Shown piece by piece: positions 10,577 through 23,245 of a stretch of 64,000 nt of DNA (within the stretch, counting starts at the first letter, position 1; each line of letters begins with the position of its first letter). Position numbers and translations under genes: made by a program. The stretch covers positions 1-64,000 of the forward strand of contig JAMZAV010000773.1 in NCBI GenBank assembly GCA_024449915.1, written 5' to 3'. This DNA comes from Sweltsa coloradensis. Taxonomy: Eukaryota > Arthropoda > Insecta > Plecoptera > Chloroperlidae. The notes beneath the pieces were generated by a model, which worked only from the letters and a program-made list of their open reading frames with translations, was not told the origin of the DNA and made no database searches.

Positions 10577-13500
10577 TAACACTCCTAAAAGGCATGACCG
10601 GTAGAAAATTTGGGACAAAGGATGACATATATCAAATTAAAGCTTTCGACGAGCACTTTTCAATAAACCATGATATACCTCTGGCAAATCCAGCTTTCTA
10701 TGTCAAAACCGAGGTCAAAGGTCAAATTTGAAATATTTTAATTAATTTTTAATTAAGTAACAGAAAATGTTTGAATCCTTTAATAAACATTTTTAGAAAG
10801 AAAAAATGTTCGAAAATTTAAAAAAAAAAATACAAATATAACCCACTTGACCTTTTTGACCTTGATTGTGGTCGATTTCCTCAACTTGGTCAAATTGCGC
10901 AATTTCTGTCGATTTATTGAACTATATTCATTATATACACGTACTTACTTGTAAATACTTTACATCAAAGAGTTCTTATCATTATCACACTGTTTGTATG
11001 GTATTAATTCAAAATGGTGGTCAAAGGTCATTAGGTAAGGACCATCAAACTTTGCCGAATTTCTTAAATAATACTTGTGGGTACTCTAAAGACGTAGAAT
11101 TTTAAAAGCAATTTGAATTAGAAAAGTAAATTGTGGAAATATTGTACTCGCGTTAATACCTATTTATTTTGTCTACAATGTCTTGTCAAGGCGAAAATTC
11201 TACTCCTGCGGGCACTACGGGGAGTAGGGCGAATTCCCAGCCGCTGGAAGCGTTTTCGTCATATCTGTTTTTCTGTCGATGCCTGAAGAAGAACATGCAT
11301 GAAGAACGAAAACAACGAACTATCTACGTTCTGGATTTCCTATTTGAGATGGTGGAAATACTACTTACTACGTTTGGTACGAAGCACCCGAGAAGGACAT
11401 TGGATTATGCATCTGTCTGCAATACGTGATAAATTGCCATTTTGCTTTGCATACGACAAAGTTAATTATGCAAGATACCTACCTGTGTACTATCTAGATA
11501 TGTTACAACTGCCTGAGAACCATCCTGAACTGCATGCACATTTCATGTCTGCTGAGTTTTCAGTTCAACTTGGCGATTCAAATCCGTTCTCCAGAATCCC
11601 GGTCGACCAGACATTGAGGAAACAGTAAATAAAGACACGCAAACCGACGGTGGTACAAATGGATTTAGTCTCAAACCTAAAGCTATTCAAAAACGAGTAT
11701 AAATCGTCATGTCTACGTTAACTACGAGAGGTTTGCTCTAGAAAACGCGTAGGATTTCAGCACCAGGATCTTCAAAACGCCAGAATCATAGATGACGAAA
11801 ATGACGTACGTTCTGTCTGCTATCTGTTGGGTAACGAGTGGATTAATTTATTTCGATTGGGATTTGGGAGATACTGGATTTATATAAGTCTATCTACCGG
11901 AACCAAAGCAACATCAAAAGCATGCGATCTATTGAATGCTCAAGTAGTGGGTGATGATGCTTACACCACTTTTAAGGATATATGTTTTGTTGAAAACGCT
12001 CCATCTCAAGCTTTTTATGAGCCACTTAAAAGGAAATTTTTGCAGACATTTACATCATTAAACAAAACACTGAAGACAACAAAGGCTGGAAAAAAAATAG
12101 AATTTAAAGCAGACAGGAAACTTTTTTTGGCGAATAATTATGATAGCTGAAAGTCGTCAGTTGAAGACGTATTGGTACATCCACTGGGACCTCTTCCATG
12201 GTCTCTAGCAGCACCAGATGACACTGTACGAAAGACAAATAAGTTGGTTCTTGGCATTGAGATCGAAAATATCACTGCCCCTGCTGAGTTTATGGATGAT
12301 ACAAAAGTTTGTATAATCGATGCCATGAGTATAGTACAAGCTGGTAATCATAACGACAAAACGTTATGGTGAGATTTCGTCTTACATATTAACATCAGTA
12401 TTAGGAGAAGCATTCGGATGCCAAAGGATGGACGTAGTTTTCGACGTCTACAGAGAGACTTCGATTAAAAACTCGGAGCGGCAGCAAAGAGGAGGAAATA
12501 TTAACTCCCTTGAAGTGCAGGATGTGACCTCTGGACACTGCAAAAGGAACTGGCGAGGCTTTCTGCAAAACCCTAAAGACAAATCCAAGCTTATAAAGTT
12601 TATGTATGAATATTGGAAGTCAGATCAACATAAAAATACACTTGGTGATAGAACATAATATGTCACATGTGAAGAAAAGTGCATATCAATTACTAGTGAT
12701 GAATGGAAACTGTGTCCAGAACTGATTTCTTTATATGAAGAAGCAGACACTCTTATTCTTCTTCACGCCAAGCATACAATCAGTGAATGGGTTTAAATCA
12801 TCAGTGATTGTTTTAGCTGACATCAATGTCTTAGTTCCAAGCATTTGGGCTTCTTTCAGAATAGGTATAGCAATGTTTTTAAAAAGAGGCACCAGAAATC
12901 GAGCACAATATGCTGATGTATCAATACTAGCAAGTTCGTTGGGATTCGAAATATGCAACGCCCTCCCTGGCCTCCATGCACTATCTGGTTTTAACTCGGT
13001 GAGGTCCTTCAGTGGCAAAGGAGAAAAGATAGCGTTGAATACCATGAAAAAACATCCACATTTCTGTGTCGAGATAAGCAAGCTGGGTCATGACTGGAGA
13101 GTTTCTAACGATATAAATATAAAACTCGAGGATTTTGTCTGTAAACTGTACTGTTTGACTACGTCTCTATCAAGCGTCAACCAGCTGCGCTACGAGTTTT
13201 ATAGGAGTAAGTGTGGACCCACAAGTAATATTTTAGTAATAAGACGGATTTTGACGATCCTTACCTATTGACCTTTGACCGCCATTTTGAATGGATACCA
13301 TATAAACAGTGTAATAACGATTATAACTCTTAAATATAAAGAATTTACAAGTAAGTACGAGTATATTATGAATATAGTCCAAGAAATCGACAGAAATTGC
13401 GCAATCTGACCAAGTTGAGAAAATCGACCCCAATCAAGGTCAAAAAAGGTCAAGTGGGTAATGTTTATTTTTTTATATAAATTTGTAACATTTATCTTCC

Positions 13501-13713
13501 TAAAAATGTTTATTGCAGGTATCCAAACATGTTTTGTTACTTCATTAAAAATTAATTAAAATATTACAAATTTTGACCTTTGACCTCGGTTTTGACATAG
13601 AAAGCTGGATTTGCCAGAGGTATATCATGGTTTTTTTAAAAGTGCTCGTCGTAAGCTTTCATTTGATATATGTCATCCTTTGTCCCAAATTTTATACCGT
13701 CATTCTCGTTATA
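10577..13713 (+). mobile_element. 3.1-kb transposon-like element with long terminal inverted repeats
   Basis: About 10577-11089 reappears inverted at about 13212-13713, with shared phrases such as 'acctctggcaaatccagc', 'gacctttgacctcgg' and 'tggtcaaattgcgcaattt'. The arms are about 500 bp with scattered differences. Between them lies a single decayed coding region (11169-13271). Outer limits are judged from where similarity stops; no clear target duplication is visible. The arrangement is that of a DNA transposon that mobilised, or was built around, this gene. Confidence 0.72.
11169..13271 (+). pseudogene. Decayed ORF of a large uncharacterised multicopy protein family (transposon-associated)
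   Basis: Successive fragments in different frames read as one protein: 'NYARYLPVYYLDML' and 'SVQLGDSNPFSRIPVDQT' near 11460-11620, 'DLLNAQVVGDD' (11930), 'HPLGPLPWSLA' (12178), 'DVVFDVYRETSIKN' (12431), 'EEADTLILLHA' (12738), a shifted 'VIVLADINVLV' (12808) and 'LPGLHALSGFNS' (12965). I recall these signatures from many unnamed multicopy predicted proteins in fish, corals and molluscs; I cannot give a family name. Frameshifts and stops near 11430, 11630-11820, 12150, 12372, 12658 and 12795 make it non-functional. The cysteine-rich C-terminus I remember for the family is absent: coding ends where the right inverted repeat begins. Confidence 0.65.
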
Positions 13714-15751
13714 GCATATGTTGCTGTATTATGTGCATAGATTTTATACAATTTCCAAGGTTTCAGTTTATTTACTGTGTTCTCTCTTGTTTACCAAGTG
13801 TACGTGTGAACATACGAGTTTGCGATCACTATGGGAATAAAAAATGCATGATATTATTAGTCATAAATTCGCCAAATTCCTGAGCGCTCGGCTGAAGCTG
13901 GTGTTTGATGGTTTGTTGGTGTTTGAAATTTTGAACAGGTGATACGAAAGTGGAAATGTAGGGCTCTACAGTAACATAAAAAGTGTTATATTTGTGTGGT
14001 AGGGGCTAATCATGGTTTTATTACAATTTAAAAAAATATATATTATTTTCACGATTTTTGATTTTGTTATAAAAAGTAAAATTGACTTTTTGTGGATGAT
14101 AGACAAAATTTAAAAAAATCTACGACTGTAGAGCTGTCCATGTATACTTTTTTGACAACTTTACAAAGTTGTATATACTTCAGATGCTTCTTGACTGATC
14201 GAATAGCAATTCGCCAACTGCCAAATGTGTCCAATTCCTCCTAAACGTGTATTTTCAATGCGTAGAAATTTGGTATAGCCATCCTCTTTCTATTTCCCTC
14301 CCTTTGTTCCCTATTCCTGATTCCACTATATGCAACGTTCAACTGTAGCTGTTGGCTTATATGAAGCAACAAGTTCTCAGTAGTATGCTGTAGCCTGGGT
14401 ACGATCGCACTTCCTGCATGTTGGTGGAGGGGAGATGCTTATTTTAGCTGCGGTTGGAATAGGCTGGGTGGACCTTGATTGCGCACTTGGCCTCCGGTCT
14501 GCAGTGGAACGAGATAAATAAGACGACATTCAAGTTATATTATGGTAATGACAGACGGTGGTGATATAATTTTATGACGCATATCAATATTCAATACGCT
14601 TCGATTCAGTAACACTTGTATAACATCATGCGCAGGTGAATGTGGGCTAAATTTACATTTTTACATACCCTCTAATGGTCTTTGATACTAATCGATTATT
14701 TTGTAATTTTACGTTATTGGAGAGTTACAGGAAATGTGGAGGATGGGTAACTGCTTTTGAAAAAATATAGAAGGTTTTGGACTAGATTCTTTGAAAAAAC
14801 GAAGAACGTACTTGTTTGAAGTTTCTACACAAACGGAATACAGGGGTAGAACGAGATTAGTGAAAAAATAAAAGGATTAGGCCTATACAAAGGAACGAAA
14901 GGCGAAAATGTTGTGAAATCCACACTGAAAGGGTTCATGGTGTTTGGAAGATATGACATTGATACTTTGAATTTGGATGAAAATTTGATGTAAAGAAAGA
15001 ATTTGATAGGAACTTGCCATGTATTTCACTTTCACATATATTTGCATGGTAAAATAAATAATTCGACTATAGGGAACAGAGACCAACTAACTTAGATATC
15101 GGTAAAATTAATTTATAAGTTGCTGCTTTAATATTGTACTATGTACTCGTCACAAAGATTTTTTTTTAAATCCCAAAATTATTATTTATTTTCTTTTAAT
15201 CCAATCGATTATTGATCTGTTTCGATAATAATCTGTTATCGATCATCAATGTACTCGTCGGTAACGAGTTTATGTATGACCTATAATACTTCGTGTCAGT
15301 GCTGACCATTACGATTCACGCTGCATTATCACCTCAACAACTCCTGCGGGTGTTTGCGCCCTACTTCCTACGCGGCGTAAACAAACAGTTTACCACGAGA
15401 GTAATTATCTCCGTCAACTAGCTACTGTTTACAGCCATGTTCTCGCTATTCCTGTATCTATGTTGATTAGTTTGAACTCTGCCCTCATAACGCTCCACAA
15501 CATCTGAATCTTGCCATCACATCAGACGAGGGAACACGATACTGTCTACAAGGATCGGCTTCTGTTTGAGCTACACCTTGCTGTGTAAATCTCGACTGGG
15601 TGGGCGACCTATATAAGATTTTGGAGAGTGCAGAGCAAGGGCAGACGAACAAATGTCATCTTTGAGGAAAATTCTAATTTTCAAGATGTTTTTTGTTGTT
15701 TAGAAGGAATTATTTATTTAACCAATTCGGTAACACTAAAAATGAACATAA
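13714..15751. other. Gene-free AT-rich stretch
   Basis: No gene recognised. A TATATAAG box at about 15612 followed by a short ATG ORF (15653) is the only promoter-like feature, and I do not trust it as a gene. Confidence 0.45.
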
Positions 15752-15760
15752 TTAGGGAAA

Positions 15761-15919
15761 CGCCAAAGTCGTTGTTAAACGAGTGAGTGAACCAAGTGTT
15801 GAGTACCCGGGAACATCCCCCTTCCTCCCCTATATCTAAGGCTGGATCTAGCTCAGTATGGAGAATAATACCGGGTACTCACCACATGGCTTACTCATTC
15901 GTTTAACAACGACTTTGCG
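15761..15919. repeat. Inverted repeat with 50-bp arms (duplicated Helentron-like 3' end)
   Basis: 15761-15810 and 15871-15919 are inverted copies ('gtcgttgttaaacgagtgag' against 'ctcattcgtttaacaacgac'), enclosing a 60-bp loop. The arms extend to GAGTACCCGG at the inner edge. Confidence 0.8.
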
Positions 15920-16082
15920 TTTTTAGTTTAAATTGAACATTCGAAATGCGAATCGTGTTCAAAACGTATTAGCGTAAAACATTAACAAATTTCCAATATA
16001 AAACAAAATCACCTAATTTTTATTTCCCATTTAACACCCCTCAAAAATAATATGTGGGTCTAAAATGTTTAAAAAAAAAGTC

Positions 16083-16160
16083 CTACCCAATGGGTATCGA
16101 ACCCTCACCCCTCCGTGTGGTAGGCTAAATGCTTACCACTAAGCCATACCACAGCCAGAT
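16083..16160 (-). repeat. tRNA-like sequence inside copy L
   Basis: On the minus strand a box-A-like 'tggcttagtggtaagc' is followed about 35 bases later by a box-B-like 'gggttcgatacccattg'. This looks like a pol-III promoter from a tRNA; a perfect cloverleaf was not demonstrated. Confidence 0.5.
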
Positions 16161-16426
16161 AGATCTCGTCCCGCTAGCTGCTACTAAACAAATGCTTTCG
16201 ATATTTAAAAAATCACATTTTTATTTATTGTGGGATTAAATCGCAATGGATCTAGCTGATTTTGTTAGCATTTCTCAATAAACTCGTACCGGATGTCTGT
16301 TTAAAATTTCAGCCCAATCTGTTCAGCGGTTCGGCTGATTTTCGACGTACAGACAGACAGACAGAATCACAGAATGAGAACCGTTCGAGTTGAATGGAGA
16401 CACTGTCGCTCCGCTCCCTCGTTTAA

Positions 16427-17379
16427 TATATTTCTATCCATTAGATATCCATGAAGCTAATAAACAGCAAGCTAAAACAGCTAGGTAAGATCCGTTGAGG
16501 AATTGGTTATAGCTAACTCAGGGTGTGTATGTAGTGGCTTTGCTGATGATGGTAACACCGTATCATGCGAGAAAAGAGGCAAAGTCCATCTCCCAAAAAT
16601 CAGCTAGTAAGTAAAAGTGTATATTACTCCCCGAAACTAGAGGCGAGCTCTGGCAGTTGTCGTCGGCGATCTCTCTCCATCCATTTGATGACGTCCCCGA
16701 CGATGACGACAATGACAACACGGAAGTCAATGTCTATGACGACTGTGACTATAAAGAATCCCCCCCTACTTTTTGGGCCTTTCCTTCCCCTACCCGTGGC
16801 TGGTTCTGAGTTCTGACCAGCATGGATATTTCCTTCCCCTAGAGTCGTGCATAATGGCATAACTGAATGGCGCGCCCTTAAACCATATAAAATTAGGACA
16901 GCAATTCCATATATGCCGTTATGCTGTGCAGTGAGCGCACTTCGAGGCGACCCCTGTTGTAATCCAAAGAAGTAAATAAACAGCAACGTTAGCTCGCGTG
17001 CGTGTTTACATGTTATGTTAAAACCAGGAAGTGTTGGGTGTAAGTTACAGCTGTACGTTCTGGGTTCGCTTCCCACTAATCCCTATGTACCTGATGTTAT
17101 TGAATTTACTTAGTATACACTTTAAGCTCCCACGTGTTTTAAAACATAATGCTTCCCGGTGTTCAATTAGTATTCTATTTTGAGCATAACCGATTGATTA
17201 CTCATAATATTATAGTATTATCATCGATAAATAATTGAGAGAGAAAGAGAGAACTTTCATTTTTCAAAACAAACCTCTGTTGTACAGAAACAATAATTAT
17301 TGTCACAACGACACAGGATAAAAATAACATTCAAACATTAACAAAATGGTAAAACTAGGGGTTTACAATGTAAATACAA
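16427..17379. other. Gene-free stretch with an orphan ORF
   Basis: A 150-codon minus-strand ORF (16624-17076) spans this region. It is low complexity in places (GACGACGATGAC-type repeats) and I do not recognise it. It resembles retained repeat sequence more than a host exon. Confidence 0.35.
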
Positions 17380-17960
17380 CTAGGAAGCTTCGCAAACGCT
17401 TTTTCTCCATAGTCGTGTTGATGGTCGATGGATGAGCTTTTTTGTAGGTTTTTAGTTTGCGTAGGACCACTTTTCCTTTGCAAGAGCTTTTTGAATGCAT
17501 TGCAGGTGATCGTTGTCAAGTTTCTATTGTTACTTGTTAATTGTTATTATAAACCTCAAAAAACTAATATTAAAACCTTTGATTCTGGCTAAATTTTACA
17601 ACTTTTTCTTCCAAAAAGCAATACATCACCATAACCTTAATGTACATGTAAAATAACGTTGTAGCCACACCCGTTTGGTCAGAGTCAGCCTCAATGTCAC
17701 GAAAATATCGCACTAAAAATCGAGAAAAAAAATCGTAAAAGTACGATTTTCATTGGAAATTTCAAATATTTCTTCGATTGTACCCAAAAACGTGGCAGGT
17801 CTAAGTTCAGAGATTTCGAAGGTCCGCTCCAATTTTTATCAATATCGCATATGCCGTTTGCCCGGTAAAGCGTGCAAACAAACAGAGAAAAAAAAAACAC
17901 CCGAGCTAAAAATTTTTTTTGGGGTTCAGTGAAATTGAAGTCTTCGCTTCGCTCATCCAA
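17380..17960 (-). mobile_element. Helentron-like non-autonomous element (copy E)
   Basis: Minus orientation. The left end CTAGGAAGCTTCGCAAACGC is the 'CGAAGC' type of 3' end, followed by GATGGATGAGC. The right end is GCTTCGCTCATCCAA. It has the 'acttcaatttcactgaaccc' 5' module and CAAACAAACAGAG. Confidence 0.82.
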
Positions 17961-20124
17961 ATAAATTAAATTGTTAGTTTGACTATAAAGTTTATCCCTA
18001 AGAATAGAAATGGTTCCTTTCAATGCCACCAGCGATTTTTTTAAATGTTTTTGTTGAGTTTTTTTAGCCGATGGTATATAATATGATGTTATAAATGATG
18101 GTATAAAATGCATTTAATATCCTTTTTATTTGTTATCATTACCAATTTTGTTGAGTTTTTAATGCATTGTTGTAATATTACTATTTCAAATATTTACTTA
18201 AATGTAGTTCATTGTTGTGTCTGCATCTTTGTAATTAGATTTATTTTGTTGTCCTCCTTTGTAAATCAGTTTTTATAACTGAATAGGATAGACGTTAAAT
18301 AAATAAATAATCGAAAGTTGGTTGTACCTCTTGCCTCAACTTACAATTTCCGATGTCGTGTGTTGAATTTCCATTGTAGGCCTAAAATGTAAACTCCTCC
18401 TTTCAAAACATTTAAAAAATATCAATTTGATGACACTTACAATACATATTATAGTAATATGTTTAATCGTATAGTTATACTTTTATTGATTTGATTAGTG
18501 ATTTTTGCGTTATAGTATAAAGACAGAGGAAATGAACTATCCAAGAGTTCGCTTTTTTAAAATTAATCGATTATTAGTTGAATTCAAATTTCCATATCTT
18601 TGAAACAAAAGTAACATCGAACAGAGCTCGACCACAGAAGTTTTGTATTTAGTAATTTAGTAGAGCTTTTATATTATCCCCATCACTCTGATAGAGGTAC
18701 TATACTAGATACCACACGTGACATAACCTGGCACATCTACCTGCCTGTAATGCTAGCCCCACCCAACCTAGCCAAGTAGAACGAGATACATGGGTGTGAA
18801 GCTGTACTTAGTTTTGCCTTTGGTGTTAGACAAATTACTGCTTTGCCTTGACGATGCGGAACTAGTTGTAAAGTATAATATTATGTAGACTGTCAAGCAG
18901 CTTATCCAGCACACTTTCCAATCAATACATGCAAACGTTCACACATGTATGTTTTATTGTAAAGCAGATAGGCTGGGGCTCTATGATTTCATGACGAAGC
19001 AAATGCACCAGTGATATACATTCGATAGTAGTAGTATGTTTTATTGGTTAACACTCTAGTACAGCATTGCTTCCATTTTACATAAAGGTATCGAATACAA
19101 ATTTAAGAACATAAACATAATAAAAACAGTACTACATACAAATCTCAACATTTAATTTCATCACACATCAAAGTGCGGTCGAATAGTAATTCTAAAATGC
19201 TAGTAGTACATGTAAATCTTCCTCTCCGACTGACGTCTATGAATTGCATAGAGATTCTACCCGCAGGAGCAAACAGAGAACAGGCGTCCTAATGTTGACG
19301 AATTCTACCAGAAAAATTGTTAAAATACTAATACCTACATATTTTCCAATTTGGGACATTATTTTAAATAATATATTATTATTAATCATTGTCCAGTGAT
19401 TTTGTTCTGAATACCAAATTTGCCACATCTGTTTGTTACGGTCAACATTTAATTTTTAGAAATTAAACGCACGTATTTACATGGAAGAATATATTTAAAA
19501 TTATATGTTTACGTAATTGTTGCTAACGAAGTACATGGATATGTCTCATAATTAAATTTGAGCGGGATTCTGTAAATGTAATCAATTATGGACGGAAGTA
19601 GAATTTTTCGAATATTTCATTAAAAACGGTAAATGAAACTTGAAATTATAAGTTTCCAACAGTTTAACAATATTGTCAAACAACGTGCTCATCACGAGTA
19701 GAAGCGTTCTATACTCAATGTTAGAAACGAACAAATTGCGCTTCGCAGTTTTTGTGTGTAATATAGGCCCACCCAATCATTCGTTGATTGCTTCACGCTA
19801 GGCGTTTAAACTGTGTTATTGTCTCGGGCAGTGTCACAACACAACACGACACGCCATTTGATGATCGCGTTCTATAAATAAATAAATAGATACGACTCAT
19901 TGTCTAACCGACTCCATGCTGTGTGTGGCAGGAGTTATTAATTCCGCGTGTTGATTAAAGTTAGTCAACCGCGTTCGCTAAGAGATGGGCGAGAGTAAAA
20001 GTATGCTGACAACATCGGTGAACGAAGCAAACATCTGAATTTATTTATAGCGTTTTATGTTTTTGGTGCTAAATCGGAGAACACATTGTTAAATACTACA
20101 AAATGATAATTTTACTAAAATTAA
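17961..20124. other. Gene-free stretch with a LINE tail
   Basis: No host gene recognised. A LINE-like 3' end is at about 18118-18310. The rest is AT-rich. Confidence 0.5.
18118..18310 (+). mobile_element. Probable LINE 3' end
   Basis: A T-rich untranslated-like stretch ends in 'tgaataggatagacg' followed by TTAAATAAATAAATAA. A tandem TAAA-type tail is typical of CR1/L2-like retroposon 3' ends. No reverse transcriptase coding is seen here. Confidence 0.45.
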
Positions 20125-20713
20125 TTGGATGAGCGAAGCGAAGACTTCAATTTCACTGACCCCTCAAAACATTTAGCTCAAATATTGTTTTTTGTTTTAG
20201 TTTTTTTTTTCGCGCTCTACCGGGAAAACTGCATAATTATGCGATCTTGATGAAAATTGGAGGGAACCTTCGAAATCTCTGAACTTTGGCCTAAAACTGC
20301 CACGTTTTTGGGTACAATCGACAGAAATATTTCTCATGAATATCGTAGGCCTACTTTCACGATTTTTTTTCGATTTTTAGTGCGATATTTTCGTGACATT
20401 TTGGCCGATTCTGACCAAACGGGATGGGCCTACAACGTTCATATTTTACATGGACATTAAGGTCAAGATGATGTATTGCTTTTTGAAAGAAAAATTGAAA
20501 AAGTGAGCCAGAATCCATAGAATAAAGGTTTTAATATGAGTTTTTTTAGGTTTATAATAACAATTAACAAGTAACAATAGAAACTTGACAACAATCACCT
20601 ACAATGCATTCAAAAAGCACTTTCAAAGGTAAAGTGATCCCACGCAAACTAAAAACTTACAAAAAAGCTCATCCATCAACGCGACTAAAAAAAGCGTTCG
20701 CGAAGCGGCCTAG
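20125..20713 (+). mobile_element. Helentron-like non-autonomous element (copy F)
   Basis: Starts TTGGATGAGCGAAGCGAAGA with the 'acttcaatttcactgaccc' module. Ends CTCATCCATCAACGC, a loop, GCGTTCGCGAAGCGG and CCTAG. It belongs with copy E (same 5' and 3' types), in the opposite orientation. Flanks A/T. Confidence 0.85.
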
Positions 20714-22879
20714 TATTTTCCCATACAGGTATATTGAGAAATAGTTTGGCAATCTGTTCTATCTTATTATGATGCTATACGACCTATATTGAATTTAAAA
20801 AAAATCTACTTTCTGTACTTCATCATTTAACATTAGAAGTACAAAAAACACATTGAAGGCTTTGGTTGAAAGAAAAAATAGATCCCTCAAAATACTAAAT
20901 TTAAATGAGAAAAAACGCATTTCTTTCGTTAATACAGGTAGGCCAACATAATATTTGTCTTGAAAAAGATCGTTGGAGAGGAAATGCAGGAAGCAAATTT
21001 ATCCCACCCAACACTTTTGTTTTACCAATTAAACTTTTTGACTTCTTTACAATTATTCTTGAGTGATGGTTGATTCCAAGCTTTTTATTTTATTTGAATG
21101 TGTTTCTTTCTTCATTACTTGTATAATCAGTATATTCCGCTGGATTTGAACCCTCAATCTCCCAGCCCTGTTCTTCAAGTATTCAGTCATTGACTTTGTC
21201 ACAACAAATTATTCTCAAGTCGTCGAGCCACAAGATCTAGGCCACACAAACGCGTGCAAATATGGATGAATGCAGCACTGGCGGAAACGAAGGTGTTGTA
21301 GCAATGGGAACACATTTTCTTTGTTTACGCCGTTCAACAGCTGTGATGTTTAATTGCTGATAAACTAGGTTTATCGCCGATCGGCTCGGGTTATTATTAC
21401 TTAGCCGGGGGGATCATGGATCAATGTGTGCGTTACCCGTCGAGATACGAGAATGGAGTTAACCGTTATTTATCTTATTATGTTTGTTCACCACTCGACT
21501 AGGCCTACCTACTAGAGCGGGAAAGGAAATTGTGTATTTTTTTTAACGCTTGTTCTTGGCATTAGAATAGAGATATATATTGCTAGACTAAAGACTAAGT
21601 AATCACCATACCTGCATTAACGTGACTTGTAAGTAAACATTTATGTTGAAAAGTACATTCTCTGTCAAAAGTAAAACGTCTTTGTGTTTATGGAACATAT
21701 GGCTACGCTGTTCGTTCGAGACTAACCAAATTGAGAAATTTTAGGATAAATTTTGAGTCACATTCGAAGTTTTTTACCAATCACTTTCACGAAAAATCCT
21801 GTCTAAAAAATCGCTCAGCTTATAGCTTTGTTTGGTGGAGTGGAGTGCAGCACGTTACCTTTACATTAATTATAAAAAAGCGATAACTGATTATAAAATA
21901 GTTTGTAATACCATTCTAATTTTATGATGTGCTCTATAGTGTTAGTGTCAATACAACGAATTTGCTTCTTTCTATACACTCTTCTACGTTACTGTAGCTT
22001 CTAGCTAATGAATGGATATGTCGAGACAATAATAATATGACCGTTTGTTTCATCATCGGTATAGCAATTTACATATTCTAAGTGATTCATTATTATAACT
22101 TACTTGTTTTCCAACAATTACTCTGTACGTAATGAATATGCAGCACATATGTCGGAAACAGTTCCAGCATGGCTCGTTCGTAGGTATATCATGCAGGGTC
22201 GTTCATGGTCTACTCTTCACCCATAGTCTACAGTCTACACCATAGGCCTACAGACCAGCCACACTGGAGAAGATAAGAGTACGGCTAGCCCACGCGAGTA
22301 ATTATATATAAACATTTTCTACACTTTTCATATACGCTCCACTATCAAAACCTAAACACGTGGTTTTCAACATATCGGGAAGAAAGGAAGTGATTTTTTT
22401 AAATTTTCATTCTTCATATTCGTATGTTAATCTGATTAGGCCTATGTTATCTGAGATGCAGCAGACTTGAGTTTTGTGTGTGCTGTACTGACTATAGCTG
22501 ACACTGACATATCTCCCATAATAAAAATAAATTTCAAGTGTGCTCCCAACACTTGGTTGGCAGCCTTGGATTTGGATCTATTTGTAGAATGGGAACGTGT
22601 GCCATAGACTGCCACCACGGAGCGTAGGCGTATTGTTGACTGATCGTTCGGGAGTGAAGGTCTGATAATCGTGAGTTATTACTTATTTGCTGCGATCCAG
22701 AGTTTGTCCAGTTAGTAATCCTACTTATTCAAGTGCTCCGGAATCAATACAAAGTTAATCTGATGGTCGTCTAACTCTTCTTTAAGGGATGATATATTAA
22801 AAAATTCAAAACACCGGTTCCAACATAAGTCAGGTCGGGGGGTGACCCTAGGGGGTGACGTATCACCAGTTTCTCGGGC
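20714..22879. other. Gene-free stretch
   Basis: A tRNA-like segment on the minus strand at about 21135-21212 ('ggatttgaaccctcaat'). Otherwise AT-rich with no recognised gene. Confidence 0.5.
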
Positions 22880-23245
22880 TGAGGACTTTCAGTGTTTGCT
22901 AGCCAGGCTCAACACCTCCTCATCTACTTCGATGTCTTCTAAAACAGGTTTTTCTGTCAGTTCTTTCAATTTCTTTCTATCCTCCCAGAGTCTTTCTTCA
23001 TGAATTCTATCCCATGATTTCCCTTCTTTCTTCAACTTTCTATTTTATTTGGTCCCTCCACCAGTCTCTTGGGCATCCAACTCTTCTTACCCCCCCCCCC
23101 CCCCATATGCGTTCGAATTCACTTCTTGGGATTCTATCATGCTTCTTTCTTCGTACGTGCCCATGTCATCGAAGTCTTTCTCTCCCTATTTTTTTCGAAG
23201 ATGATATATTGACAAGTATAATTGCTCAATACCAGCATTTTGCTA
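22880..23245 (-). mobile_element. LINE ORF2 C-terminal remnant
   Basis: On the minus strand, broken frames read 'HGHVRRKKHDRIPRS', then after a homopolymer run 'RRVGCPRDWWRDQIK', then 'SWDRIHEERLWEDRKKLKEL'. This is the usual HGHVxRM..GRPxxRWxDxI..DRxxWK pattern at the C-terminus of non-LTR retrotransposon ORF2. A tryptophan-to-stop change and a stop after 'DQIK' show decay. A C15 run (23090-23104) interrupts it. Confidence 0.7.

Larger units (their letters stand above)
15752..16426 (-). mobile_element. Helentron-like element, divergent subfamily (copy L)
   Basis: Read on the minus strand, the 5' end is TTAAACGAGGGAGCGGAGCG, followed by 'tctccattcaactcg' and TCTGTCTGTCTGTCTG, then a 'gctgaaatttt' stretch. 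The 3' end has CTCGTTTA, an AACG..CGTT hairpin and CCCTAA. Flanks are A/T in that orientation. The end plan equals copies A-K but the repeat sequence is TAAACGAG rather than TGGATGAG. It also contains a tRNA-like segment (16083-16160) and a second, inverted copy of its own 3' end. Confidence 0.72.

Noticed and set aside
15605..15710. TATATAAG promoter with a small first exon
   Set aside because: The following ATG frame closes after 17 codons and no good donor is present; one TATA-like box in AT-rich DNA is weak evidence.
16624..17076. 150-codon minus-strand ORF as a host gene
   Set aside because: No recognised domain, low-complexity stretches and no splice or promoter support; probably chance or repeat-derived.
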